Counted from the first letter of the stretch, positions 27,724 through 35,424 are shown. The stretch: DNA of 64,000 bases from Pseudescherichia vulneris NBRC 102420 (GCF_000759795.1 NZ_BBMZ01000009.1:124001-188000); one strand, 5' to 3'. The notes: generated from the sequence alone by a model not told the origin. Program-made: numbers and translations.

Positions 27724-27783
27724 ATGCAACGGGGGCAACTGGCGTTGTTGCTGATTGCCCTGTGGATTAAAATATCTACATGA
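27724..27783 (+). pseudogene. 19-codon remnant or micro-ORF after the ABC ATPase
   Basis: An ATG with a textbook AAGGAGCCAGT site, 9 nt after the ATPase stop, opens a frame encoding MQRGQLALLLIALWIKIST and then a stop. The hydrophobic run looks like the first helix of a membrane protein. From about 27768 the DNA becomes AT-rich. I infer that an eighth operon gene was cut off here by a deletion or insertion; a genuine micro-protein is the alternative. Confidence 0.35.
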
Positions 27784-27823
27784 TGAATAATGGTAAAAAT
27801 GCTTTTTAGAAGGTTAAGCGTGT

Positions 27824-28303
27824 GTGAAAGTGATAACGTTCCGATCCCCAACTAACCGAGAATTTCAGGCATTTGTTGACTACTTTATTCCGGATTATGC
27901 TGCCGAGATCGTCAGCAACTATCGACTCCCTGAAGAAGATGCCCTTGTGCAGGCGCGTCGCGAGCTGGAAGCCAGCTTCCCCGACGCGGAGAAAACCTCT
28001 GATCAAATACTCCTCTGCATTATTCTGAGTGCGCCTGACCAAGAACATCACATCGGCTACCTCTGGTACAAGCCGGATCCGCAGTTACACTCCGCCTTCA
28101 TTAACGACTTCTATCTTTTCCCGGCGTTCCGCGGGCAAGGTTTTGGTAGCGAGGCCATGAAGCAGCTTGAGCTGCGCCTGGTGGAAGAGGGCTGTAAGCA
28201 GATTAAACTACGCGTGGCTGCCGGAAATCCGCAGGCCAGACGGGTTTATGAGAATAACGGTTTTAACGTAACCGGCATCAATATGAATAAAGTGCTGGGT
28301 TAA
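27824..28303 (+). CDS. GNAT-family N-acetyltransferase
   Basis: A 159-residue acetyltransferase from a GTG start at 27824, with AGAAGG 8 nt upstream. The C-terminal half holds the GNAT core: [20 protein letters not shown] (motif A with R-G-Q-G-F-G), [15 protein letters not shown] and [17 protein letters not shown]. The N-terminal [20 protein letters not shown] segment occurs in a common but uncharacterised enterobacterial subgroup. It is separated from the preceding operon by AT-rich DNA, so it is probably a separate unit. Substrate unknown. Confidence 0.85.
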   Translation: MKVITFRSPTNREFQAFVDYFIPDYAAEIVSNYRLPEEDALVQARRELEASFPDAEKTSDQILLCIILSAPDQEHHIGYLWYKPDPQLHSAFINDFYLFPAFRGQGFGSEAMKQLELRLVEEGCKQIKLRVAAGNPQARRVYENNGFNVTGINMNKVLG

Positions 28304-28340
28304 CAGCCCAGCCATACGCTTAATAAACGAGGAGTTTGCT

Positions 28341-28571
28341 ATGCCGCATATCGATATTAAATGTTTCCCCCGCGACCTGACCGACGAGCAGAAAACCGCC
28401 CTGGCGGACGATATTACCGCTGCGATTGTCCGTCATCTCAACAGCAAAGAGGAGTCGGTGAGCGTTGCCCTGAGTCAGGTTCAACCTGAAAACTGGAAGG
28501 AGCAGGTGTGGGACACCGAGATCGCCCCACAGATGGAAGCGCTGATCAAAAAGCCGGGCTATAGCATGTAG
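28341..28571 (+). CDS. pptA: 4-oxalocrotonate tautomerase family enzyme PptA
   Basis: A 76-residue tautomerase with the catalytic Pro2 ([13 protein letters not shown]), matching E. coli PptA (YdcE) through [12 protein letters not shown] and the C-terminal [17 protein letters not shown]. It tautomerises phenylpyruvate-like enols in vitro; its physiological role is unclear. AACGAGGAGTTTGCT precedes the ATG. A diverged second copy of its last 14 codons lies 2.2 kb downstream, across an AT-rich island. Confidence 0.95.
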   Translation: MPHIDIKCFPRDLTDEQKTALADDITAAIVRHLNSKEESVSVALSQVQPENWKEQVWDTEIAPQMEALIKKPGYSM

Positions 28572-28580
28572 TTTGTGCTT

Positions 28581-28598
28581 CCTGCCCTTCGGGGCAGG
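28581..28598. terminator. UUCG-loop hairpin after pptA
   Basis: CCTGCCC-TTCG-GGGCAGG, a seven-base-pair stem capped by an extra-stable UUCG tetraloop, lies 9 nt after the pptA stop. No T-run follows. Confidence 0.5.
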
Positions 28599-28672
28599 TA
28601 ATGCTGTACAAGCCGAACTCCATTAAGCGGCGATTGATTAAGGGATAATGTGAGGATAGGGAGGTTGATAAA

Positions 28673-29158
28673 GTGAATAAATATTACTTGCCGTATGTTA
28701 TTGGTGCGATCCTATCGGCACTTACTATCAACACCTCCGCGGAATCCACCAGTTCAAGCATAATTAAAAATAGCGATGTTGACGCCTGTATAGATAAGAG
28801 CGGTGATATAGACAACGAGTGTTTGAATGTGGTTAATAAGCGGAGCGAAAAGGAATTAAATGACGCTTATGAAGATAAACTAAAAGAGATATCAACTTTC
28901 GACTACACCCGGTGGTGGATGGGAGAAAAAGATCGACGTGAAGAAATGAAGCAATCCTTTGTACATAGTCAAGAACTATGGCTTAAGTATCGTAGTGAGT
29001 ATTGTAAGACCGCTAGTACGGGATCTGAGGGAATTGATGGCTATGGGGCGGTAGTATTAAGTTGCCAGATTAACTTGGCGAAAAGACGGTTAGAAGAAAT
29101 CAAAATGATTCACCCTGATCTTTCGGACGGATGGAAGATAATCTATTCAAAACGTTAA
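28673..29158 (+). CDS. LprI-like (DUF1311) periplasmic protein
   Basis: A 161-residue secreted protein with a GTG start, preceded by GGGAGG. The signal peptide is MNKYYLPYVIGAILSALTIN, cut after TSA. The mature part has the DUF1311/LprI cysteine pattern: DACIDKSGDIDNECLNVVNK, ELNDAYEDKLKEI, WLKYRSEYCKTAS and VVLSCQINLAKRRLEEI. LprI of mycobacteria inhibits lysozyme, and relatives often accompany secreted antibacterial effectors as immunity candidates. Codon use is AT-rich compared with pptA. It faces the DUF943/DUF3289 pair across a hairpin, within the island bounded by pptA 3'-end copies. Confidence 0.8.
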   Translation: MNKYYLPYVIGAILSALTINTSAESTSSSIIKNSDVDACIDKSGDIDNECLNVVNKRSEKELNDAYEDKLKEISTFDYTRWWMGEKDRREEMKQSFVHSQELWLKYRSEYCKTASTGSEGIDGYGAVVLSCQINLAKRRLEEIKMIHPDLSDGWKIIYSKR

Positions 29159-29248
29159 GAGTGGTTTGCTCTTATCTATTTAATTGCTCGAGATTTTTTT
29201 TGGGTTTAATGCAACTGCCACTATTATCTTGTTCTTCATGACGTTATT

Positions 29249-29282
29249 GCGGTTGGATTAAAATAAAAAAGTGTCCAACCGC
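29249..29282. terminator. Hairpin between the convergent island genes
   Basis: GCGGTTGGA / TCCAACCGC, nine perfect base pairs with a 16-nt A-rich loop, lie between the stops of the LprI-like and DUF943 genes. Probably a shared 3' end; no clean T-tract follows the stem. Confidence 0.45.
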
Positions 29283-29292
29283 CATCAATTGA

Positions 29293-29682
29293 TTAAAAAT
29301 TATACTTGACTGTTCCTTCCCTGGTTCGCCAAATCATCATCAATATATTCTTATCAATGCAGTTACGTGGTGGCTCAACATTAGGAAAGCAGAGACGATC
29401 TTCTTTGCCTTCCTCTTGATATCCTTCCCCAAAGGCGTATATCGTTATGAGAAATGGACCTTGAGTGCCAGCAGGAATATGATACTTCCGTCTTATTTTC
29501 TCTTGGTTATCTTGCCACCAATCAATTTTTTTCGCGTCAGTAAAGGGTAGGGAATCTACGATAATTCGCGCAGTGCTACCGTCATAATAACTGTTGATTA
29601 CTGTAACCTTTTGATCTCTAATAAAAAAATAATAGGTGCAGCCTAGCAGTATCGCTAGAGTTGCAATAGCTAACGAACGCAT
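29293..29682 (-). CDS. DUF943 family protein
   Basis: A 129-residue protein with one N-terminal hydrophobic segment (SLAIATLAILLGCTYYFF) and a soluble remainder. It matches the enterobacterial DUF943 pattern: KKIDWWQDNQEKIRRKYHIP, FGEGYQEEGKEDRLCF and RNCIDKNILMMIWRTREG. Its ATG overlaps the DUF3289 stop by one base (TGATG), so the two are made together. DUF943 genes are usually found beside DUF3289 genes, which makes an immunity or partner role plausible, though unproven here. Confidence 0.8.
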   Translation of the reverse strand: MRSLAIATLAILLGCTYYFFIRDQKVTVINSYYDGSTARIIVDSLPFTDAKKIDWWQDNQEKIRRKYHIPAGTQGPFLITIYAFGEGYQEEGKEDRLCFPNVEPPRNCIDKNILMMIWRTREGTVKYNF

Positions 29683-30527
29683 CAGCGATTCCCCTGTATA
29701 TTAATGACAGCCTCTAAATTTGTAAAAAATGGACGAAAACCAAATTTATTAAATCGTTGCAAGACAAACCATATTTGGAAAAATTTAAATTGGTAGAATT
29801 TCTTTTTTCGTATGTCGTCAATGTCAAGACCAAAATGATCTTGGCCTGAAAATTTGACGCTTGCTTTCCAGTCTCGTTCATTTACCTCAAGGCTAATAAC
29901 ATCTATTTTTGTTGCATAAACATCATGAATGGTTATACCCATTCCATTTATTTTGTCTATAAATGGAGAATCAAACTTAGGGAGTATAGAGCCACCTATT
30001 GCAGATGTAACATCTTTTAATCGCTCTTGGGGAAAGCATTTATTTTCATAATCAATAAATGATCCAAATGTTTTCTGGAATACGATACTTGCACTCTTTG
30101 TATTATAGTCGGATTGAATTTTTTGACTGTAAGCAGCATTGAGTTGAGAATCACTAAAAGGTGTACCTGTTGAACGCTGAAAATGTTTCAACATCTGGTT
30201 AATCAAATAACGATAGGGGCCTACCAAGGAGTAAGGCAAGGATGTTTTCTGCATTTCCTCAAATAATAATCGGGCACAGTCTTGAACACTTATTGTTCCG
30301 CCTCGATGAATGCCACCATAAACTCCTGCGAATCTCGACTGCGGGTTATCAAATGTTGTCAGACGAGTTAGTGTATAGGGATCAACTATATTTGATATAT
30401 TGTTTAATCCAAATTCTCGTTTGAGTCTACCTTCGGAGATATCTCCATAACGCATATCATCTGCACCATAATCGTTAAATGGCCGCTGGGTCATAAATAT
30501 TGTCTGTGGAAATACAGCATTAGTCAT
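29682..30527 (-). CDS. DUF3289 family protein, candidate secreted effector
   Basis: A 281-residue protein matching DUF3289: TIFMTQRPFNDYGADDMRYG, DPYTLTRLTTF, GPYRYLINQMLKHFQRSTGT, INGMGITIHDVYATKIDVIS, SGQDHFGLDIDDIR and FFQIWFVLQRFNKFGFRPFF. No signal peptide or transmembrane segment is visible, consistent with export by a contact-dependent system if it is an effector. AAAGGATGACATTAT precedes the ATG. The gene is clearly AT-richer than pptA and yddH. As I recall, members occur as stand-alone genes and as C-terminal domains of larger secretion-linked proteins; the activity is unknown to me. Confidence 0.8.
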   Translation of the reverse strand: MTNAVFPQTIFMTQRPFNDYGADDMRYGDISEGRLKREFGLNNISNIVDPYTLTRLTTFDNPQSRFAGVYGGIHRGGTISVQDCARLLFEEMQKTSLPYSLVGPYRYLINQMLKHFQRSTGTPFSDSQLNAAYSQKIQSDYNTKSASIVFQKTFGSFIDYENKCFPQERLKDVTSAIGGSILPKFDSPFIDKINGMGITIHDVYATKIDVISLEVNERDWKASVKFSGQDHFGLDIDDIRKKKFYQFKFFQIWFVLQRFNKFGFRPFFTNLEAVINIQGNR

Positions 30528-30761
30528 ATAATGTCATCCTTTACTTAGCGTCATATCAATCCATCATACAATGACCATAAATATGTGCAATAGATCATCA
30601 TTTAACGCTAACCTGTCATCAGTGCTGTGGTGATTGTACAGATGAGGCGCAGCCACTGGTCTGCGTTCCATTATATAAGTTAAAATACCAATAATGTAAA
30701 AAATATTATCAAGATGATTCGTAAATAGAGGGTCTGAGTTTAGAAATCATAGGACATCCTT

Positions 30762-30802
30762 CAGATGGAAGATTTGAGCAAAAAAACGGGCTACAGCATG
30801 TG
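30762..30802 (+). pseudogene. Diverged second copy of the pptA 3' end
   Basis: From CAGATGGAAG onward this stretch aligns with the last 14 codons of pptA (28530-28571) and a little beyond: about 46 of 57 bases match up to the hairpin. Translated it reads QMEDLSKKTGYSM followed by Trp, where pptA has [13 protein letters not shown] followed by a stop. Nothing upstream of CAGATGG resembles pptA. It is a remnant of another pptA allele, or the diverged product of a target duplication. Confidence 0.8.
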
Positions 30803-30808
30803 GTTCGC

Positions 30809-30834
30809 GCTCCCTGCCATTACCGGCAGGGAGC
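30809..30834. terminator. Strong hairpin between the pptA remnant and yddH
   Basis: GCTCCCTGCC-ATTACC-GGCAGGGAGC is a perfect ten-base-pair stem 6 nt beyond the yddH stop. It is the counterpart of the hairpin after intact pptA and probably the ancestral pptA/yddH convergent terminator. Confidence 0.6.
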
Positions 30835-30840
30835 ACGTCT

Positions 30841-31416
30841 TTACTTGTCGTTCACGCTCATCTGCTTACCGCTGGTGACAAAGGTTCCGCCGCCCAGGTG
30901 GTGCAGGGTATTAAGCTTGTCATCATCAAACTGCCAGCGTCCGTTAATAAACGCGCGTTCGTCGGCCGCAGCGGCGACCACCTCGCCAAATAGGGTATCG
31001 TACTTCTCCTGCGCGGCGGTGGCGGGGAGGAGACGGCACTCCATCCACGCCAGGCAGCGCTCCTCAACCACCGGCAGGCCTAACACCGGGCCTGAGATGA
31101 CCGGAATACCGTAGCAGTTGAATTTATCCTCATCGCGTCCGGTAACGCTCCCCACTGCGTAGGTCCAGTTTTTGGCCGCAACGCCGGGAACCACGATGCC
31201 GAACATGCCGCTGCGCTCAATCAGCTCCCGCGACCAGGCGCTCTTATCGATCACGATGGCAATGCGCGGCGGGGAGAACTCCACCGGCATCGACCATGCC
31301 GCCGCCATGATGTTGCGACGATCGATCTGGTCGTCCCGGCTGGTGATCAGCACGGTTGGGCCATGATTTAGCAGGCGACTGGCGTGCTCCAGCGCAACGG
31401 GGCGAAAATAGCTCAT
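30841..31416 (-). CDS. yddH: Flavin reductase-like FMN-binding protein YddH
   Basis: A 191-residue protein of the flavin-reductase-like domain family (split barrel), matching E. coli YddH, a neighbour of pptA there too. It shows GPTVLITSRDDQIDRRNIMA, AWSMPVEFSPPRIAIVIDKS, TYAVGSVTGRDEDKFNCYGI and HHLGGGTFVTSGK. It probably binds FMN; its reaction is unknown. AATAAGGAGTCACA precedes the ATG. It is divergent from the ABC importer operon. It could be considered as a source of reduced flavin for the monooxygenases at 21-24.5 kb, but nothing in the sequence shows this. Confidence 0.9.
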   Translation of the reverse strand: MSYFRPVALEHASRLLNHGPTVLITSRDDQIDRRNIMAAAWSMPVEFSPPRIAIVIDKSAWSRELIERSGMFGIVVPGVAAKNWTYAVGSVTGRDEDKFNCYGIPVISGPVLGLPVVEERCLAWMECRLLPATAAQEKYDTLFGEVVAAAADERAFINGRWQFDDDKLNTLHHLGGGTFVTSGKQMSVNDK

Positions 31417-31512
31417 TGTGACTCCTTATTGTGACCTTGCTGCATTAAAGGCTGCATGACGGATTAAATCAAGCCGCAACAAATACGTCATCGCATCGTC
31501 ACAAAGCCTGCC

Positions 31513-31518
31513 TATAGT
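31513..31518 (+). promoter_or_regulatory. Possible -10 element of the ABC importer operon
   Basis: TATAGT lies 33 nt before the leader ORF start. No convincing -35 hexamer stands at the right distance, so this is tentative. Confidence 0.25.
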
Positions 31519-31551
31519 CGCCAGCAACTAAGTCCCAAAGAGGATAACAAT

Positions 31552-31644
31552 ATGTTTGCTCCCCTGTCTTTTGTACAGGTGAGTGCGGCCCGTCTGCATT
31601 CAGGGACGGGGCGTTGTCGGCTTCCTGTAGCAGGGGGGCGATAA
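31552..31644 (+). CDS. 30-codon leader ORF coupled to the ABC importer
   Basis: ATG at 31552 with a strong AGAGGATAACAAT site opens a 30-residue frame (MFAPLSFVQVSAARLHSGTG and ten more) whose TAA overlaps the ATG of the ATPase gene by one base (TAATG). The ATPase itself has only a poor ribosome-binding site, so ribosomes ending the leader probably feed it. Two stem-loops can form inside the frame (CCTGT/ACAGG and GCCCGTC/GACGGGGC). A regulatory leader peptide is likely; the signal is unknown. Confidence 0.5.
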   Translation: MFAPLSFVQVSAARLHSGTGRCRLPVAGGR

Positions 31645-32360
31645 TGCACGCACTTACCCGTATTCGTCTCGAAGGTGTTTCGTACGCCTTTGCCAACCAT
31701 ACCGTTCTTCATCAGATCGATCTGCATATTGAACCCGGCAGCATCGTAGCCCTGCTCGGGCCATCCGGCTGCGGCAAAAGCACGCTTTTACGCCTGCTGG
31801 CCGGGCTGACGCACCCTGCGGAAGGGGAGATCTGGTTCGGCGAACGGCAGGTCGCAAAGGCGGGCTGGGCGCTGCCCCCAGAGGCGCGCGATATCGGCAT
31901 GGTCTTCCAGGACTATGCGCTGTGGCCACATATGTCCGTGGCGCAGAACGTCGCCTTTCCCCTCAAAATGCGTAACCTGCCGCGTGCCGAGCGTGATGTC
32001 CGCGTCGCCGAGGCCCTGGCGAGAGTAGGGCTGTCTGAGTTTGCCGAACGTAAACCGTCTGGGCTCTCTGGCGGGCAGCAGCAGAGGGTGGCCTTGGCAC
32101 GCGCTATCGTCGCTCAGCCTCGGGTCCTGCTCTTTGATGAGCCACTCTCCAATCTCGACAGTGAACTACGAGAGTCGCTGTGCCTCGAGATGTCGCGGAT
32201 CCTGCGCCAATCCGGCACCACGGCGATCTATGTTACCCACGATCGCCGGGAAGCGGAATTGATTGCCGACCGTATTGTGCATCTCTCAGCGGGTCGCGTG
32301 GCGGCAACTGATTTCGTTACGAATACATTAGTTACAACATACAATGGAGCTTTATCATGA
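31644..32360 (+). CDS. ABC transporter ATPase (iron/phosphonate/putrescine-type)
   Basis: A 238-residue ATPase: Walker A LGPSGCGKSTLL, Q-loop FQDYALWPHMS, signature LSGGQQQRVALARAI, Walker B LLFDEPLSNLD, switch YVTHDRREAE. It lacks the C-terminal TOBE extension of PotA/FbpC types, so it is shorter than most relatives. The frame stays open upstream to 31614, but MHALTRIRLEG at 31644 is the family-like start and is coupled to the leader ORF. It overlaps the binding-protein gene by 4 nt. Confidence 0.9.
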   Translation: MHALTRIRLEGVSYAFANHTVLHQIDLHIEPGSIVALLGPSGCGKSTLLRLLAGLTHPAEGEIWFGERQVAKAGWALPPEARDIGMVFQDYALWPHMSVAQNVAFPLKMRNLPRAERDVRVAEALARVGLSEFAERKPSGLSGGQQQRVALARAIVAQPRVLLFDEPLSNLDSELRESLCLEMSRILRQSGTTAIYVTHDRREAELIADRIVHLSAGRVAATDFVTNTLVTTYNGALS

Positions 32361-33325
32361 AAGCAGTGACGTCTGTAATAAAAGGAGTTGCATTAACCAT
32401 GGCACTGTCTGCAATAAGCGTCTCCAGCGCGCAGGCGCTGACTGTCTATACCGCTGGCCCAGGATCGCTGGCGAAAGGCCTCGCGGCGGGCTATGAGAAG
32501 AAAACCGGCGTCAAGGTCGATATCTTTCAAGCCACCACGGGGAAGGTAATGGCGCGCCTGGAGGCCGAGCAGGCCAATCCGCAGGCGGATATTCTTATCT
32601 CTGCGTCATGGGATACGGCGGAAGACCTGCACAACCGTGGCTGGCTGCTGCCGTATCAAAGCCAGAATGCGGAAAAGGTGCCTGCTAATCTTAAAACCAG
32701 CGACTATGTTGCCCAGGGTATCTCGGCGCTGGGTATCGTCTGGAACAGCAAGAGCGGTACGCCTGAGCCAAAAGAGTGGCAGGATCTCACCTCCGCAGAC
32801 TTTAAAGATAAAGTCACCACGCCTGACCCGGCGCTCTCCGGTGCATCCCTCGATCTGCTGATCGGCCTGCAAAACGGCATGGGTGATGAGGCATGGAAGC
32901 TGTTTGAGCAGCTGAAGCAGAACGGCATGGTGGTGAGTGGACCTAACGCCCAGGCGGTAACGCCGGTTATGCAGGGTGCAAAGGCCGCCGTGTTTGGTGC
33001 GGTGGACTATGTCTCTTACGGCAATATCGCTCAGGGTGAATCGCTGAAGGTGATCTTCCCGGCGAGCGGAACGGTGATTGCCCCGCGCCCGATGATGATC
33101 TTGAAAACCACGCAGCATGCCGACGATGCTAAAGCCTTCATTGACTACGTGCTCTCGCCAGAAGGGCAGGCGCTGGTCGCCGATGCCTGGCTGATGCCAG
33201 CCCGCACTGACGTTACCGCTAAGCGTCCGCTGCTTAACGAGCTGAAAATTCTGCCGACCACCAACGACGGCAACAGCGAGCGCAGCGATGTACTGAAACG
33301 CTTTAACACGCTTTTCGCGCAGTAA
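32357..33325 (+). CDS. Family-1 periplasmic solute-binding protein
   Basis: A 322-residue binding protein with a signal peptide cut after SSAQA. The mature start LTVYTAGPGSLAKGLAAGYE, the ATTGKVMARLEAEQANPQAD segment and YGNIAQGESLKVIFPASGT place it with ferric-iron and 2-aminoethylphosphonate binders. The adjacent tyrosine pair used by FbpA to hold iron is absent at the expected place (DYVSYGN has separated tyrosines), and no Fur box was seen upstream. Iron is therefore not the favoured cargo; a small organic anion such as a phosphonate is possible. Confidence 0.87.
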   Translation: MKAVTSVIKGVALTMALSAISVSSAQALTVYTAGPGSLAKGLAAGYEKKTGVKVDIFQATTGKVMARLEAEQANPQADILISASWDTAEDLHNRGWLLPYQSQNAEKVPANLKTSDYVAQGISALGIVWNSKSGTPEPKEWQDLTSADFKDKVTTPDPALSGASLDLLIGLQNGMGDEAWKLFEQLKQNGMVVSGPNAQAVTPVMQGAKAAVFGAVDYVSYGNIAQGESLKVIFPASGTVIAPRPMMILKTTQHADDAKAFIDYVLSPEGQALVADAWLMPARTDVTAKRPLLNELKILPTTNDGNSERSDVLKRFNTLFAQ

Positions 33326-33364
33326 TCACCCGGCGGGGGCAACCCCGCTTTCAGGATAGCCGTT

Positions 33365-35020
33365 GTGAAACAGAAATTAATTACCCTCACTACCGTGGCG
33401 CTGCTGGCGATCCTGGTCGCGCTGCCGTTGCTGTTTATTATCCTGCAGGCCATTTTTCCGCAGTTCAGCGCAGACTCGCTGAGCGGAGCGTTTACGGGCA
33501 TTGCGCCGCAGTTTCAGGATCCGCAGCTGCCCGCCATGCTGGGTGGAACACTGTGGATTGCCGCAGGCGTCGCGCTGTTGAGCGCGCTGATTGGTCTGCC
33601 GCTCGGCGTTATGCGCGGTTTGTTCAATCTTCCCGTGCCCAGACTGTGGGATCTTATCTTTCTCATCCCGTTTCTGACGCCGCCCTATATTGCCGCGCTC
33701 TCCTGGATGCTGGTTTTACAGACCAACGGTTATCTGGACCAGCTAACCGGTATCGATCTTAACGATCTGCTTTTCAGCCGCAGCGGTATTGTGCTGGTCA
33801 TGACCCTGAATATCTTTCCAGTGGTCTATTTTGCTGTATCCCGCAGCCTGCTCGCCAGCGGACAACGGCTGGCGCTGGTTGCGCGGGTCCATGGTGCAAC
33901 GGCGTGGCGAGCGTTTTGGCATATCACGCTGCCGATGGTTGCGCCCGCGCTGGCAGCGGGGATGCTTTTAGCCTTTACCCTGGCCATTGAGGAGTATGGC
34001 GTCCCGGCGGCGCTGGGATCGCGTTCTGGGGTAGTGATGATGACGGTAGGTATCGAGAAGAAACTCGCCGACTGGCCCATCGATCTGCCCGGCGCGTCAC
34101 TGCTTTCCATGGTGCTGATCGTCATTGCCTTAACCGGATGGTGGTTACAGCGCCGCCTGGTGGGGGATAAAGAGGTCACTAGCGTGACCGGTAAGCCAAC
34201 GGAGAACATGGGGGCCACGCTGGGTATCGCCGCCGTTCCGGTGGTAATGGTGATGGCCTTAACCGGTTTTGTGGCGGTCGGGCTGCCGGGGTTGTCTATG
34301 GCGGTGACCGGTGTGATGTCGACGCTGTCGGACGGGCTGGCCTGGAATAACGTGACGCCTCAGCACTATTTAGCGCTCTTCTCCCAGCAGGGGGATGCGC
34401 TTTCGGCGTTGGGCACCAGCCTGTCGCTGGCGCTGGGAGCATCGCTGATCACCGGTCTACTGGGGCTACTGATTTCGTGGCTGGTTGTGGTCAGGCAGAT
34501 AAAAGGCCGCAGCGTGCTGGATGCGCTGTCGCTCTTGCCTGCAGCGCTGCCGGGCATCGTCGTTGGCGTAGGACTGATACTGCTGTGGAACCGCACCTTC
34601 TGGCCGGTCTCGCCCTACAATACCTGGGCGATCCTGCTGCTCTCATACTGCTGCCTGCTGATGCCCTGGCCGGTGCGCTATATCACCAGCGCGCTACGCC
34701 AGCTGGGCGGCAATCTGGAGCCGGCAGCGCGGGTTCATGGCGCAAGCGCGCTACAGGCGCTGCGCTTTATCGTCATGCCGCTGGTCTTTCCCGCCATGCT
34801 GGCCGCGATGCTAATGGTGTTTGCCATCGCCTCACGTGAGCTGGTCACGTCGCTGTTGCTCTCACCAGCGGGAACTCAAACCGTGGCGGTGTTTATCTGG
34901 CGACAGTTTGAGCAGGGATCGGTTGGGCAGGGGATGGCCATGGCGACATTAACGCTGCTCGCCGGGCTGCTTCTTATGCTTACCGCACTGGCAATCATGC
35001 AGCGTAAAGGGCGAGGCTGA
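33365..35020 (+). CDS. Fused two-domain ABC transporter permease
   Basis: A 551-residue inner-membrane protein with two fused permease domains, about twelve helices, like FbpB/AfuB. Each half has an EAA-type loop: ALVARVHGATAWRAFWHITL in the first, PAARVHGASALQALRFIVMP in the second. GTG start at 33365 preceded by AGGATAGCCGTT. It lies 39 nt after the binding-protein gene and completes a minimal importer, with no catabolic gene attached to reveal the substrate. Confidence 0.9.
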   Translation: MKQKLITLTTVALLAILVALPLLFIILQAIFPQFSADSLSGAFTGIAPQFQDPQLPAMLGGTLWIAAGVALLSALIGLPLGVMRGLFNLPVPRLWDLIFLIPFLTPPYIAALSWMLVLQTNGYLDQLTGIDLNDLLFSRSGIVLVMTLNIFPVVYFAVSRSLLASGQRLALVARVHGATAWRAFWHITLPMVAPALAAGMLLAFTLAIEEYGVPAALGSRSGVVMMTVGIEKKLADWPIDLPGASLLSMVLIVIALTGWWLQRRLVGDKEVTSVTGKPTENMGATLGIAAVPVVMVMALTGFVAVGLPGLSMAVTGVMSTLSDGLAWNNVTPQHYLALFSQQGDALSALGTSLSLALGASLITGLLGLLISWLVVVRQIKGRSVLDALSLLPAALPGIVVGVGLILLWNRTFWPVSPYNTWAILLLSYCCLLMPWPVRYITSALRQLGGNLEPAARVHGASALQALRFIVMPLVFPAMLAAMLMVFAIASRELVTSLLLSPAGTQTVAVFIWRQFEQGSVGQGMAMATLTLLAGLLLMLTALAIMQRKGRG

Positions 35021-35165
35021 TTTAAAATCGCGCAGGATTGTTTAATTTATCGCCAATCGCAAGAGTGACTATTGCGGAGGAAAGCATTGCCGTCTACGTT
35101 TATCGCGGTAATGATTTTCTCTCAATACCTTGAGAGACCAGTAACTTAAAATTAAAGGCATATTG

Positions 35166-35414
35166 ATGCACAGCGCAACAACTGAAGACACGCTCAACAC
35201 TTGGTTCGATCAGGGTAGTCAGGCTTTTGAAGCCGAACGTACTCTCATTAGAGGACTCGCTCAGAATCTCAAAAGTAACCGGATTGAGGTGAATAATAAG
35301 AATCTCATCCTGGCCCTGATTAGGCTGCTTGAAACAGAGGATGATGTGATCAAGCTCGATGTTTATCGCAACGCGCTTGAGCTTATCGTCCAGAAAACAC
35401 CAGACGATTTATAA
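35166..35414 (+). CDS. AriR/YmgB-family small regulatory protein (second cluster)
   Basis: An 82-residue acidic helical protein of the YmgB/AriR family: the core SNRIEVNNKNLILALIRLLE, then TEDDVIKLDVYRNALELIVQ, aligns with the E. coli AriR core VNNKNIILSLIHSLETTSD. E. coli relatives act through the Rcs phosphorelay to change colanic acid, curli and acid resistance. The ATG at 35166 follows AAAGG; a TTG three bases earlier is also open. It converges on a minus-strand trio of the same superfamily. Confidence 0.78.
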   Translation: MHSATTEDTLNTWFDQGSQAFEAERTLIRGLAQNLKSNRIEVNNKNLILALIRLLETEDDVIKLDVYRNALELIVQKTPDDL

Positions 35415-35424
35415 TGGTATTTAA

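Larger units (their letters stand above)
30528..30840. other. Island border between DUF3289 and yddH
   Basis: It holds the start signals of the DUF3289 gene, about 180 nt of AT-rich sequence with no frame, then the diverged pptA 3'-end copy and a strong hairpin. The base composition changes at about 30762. Confidence 0.6.

Noticed and set aside
31417..31551. Fur box or known metabolite riboswitch upstream of the ABC importer
   Set aside because: No GATAAT array and no conserved riboswitch core (for example TPP or cobalamin box) could be found in the leader.
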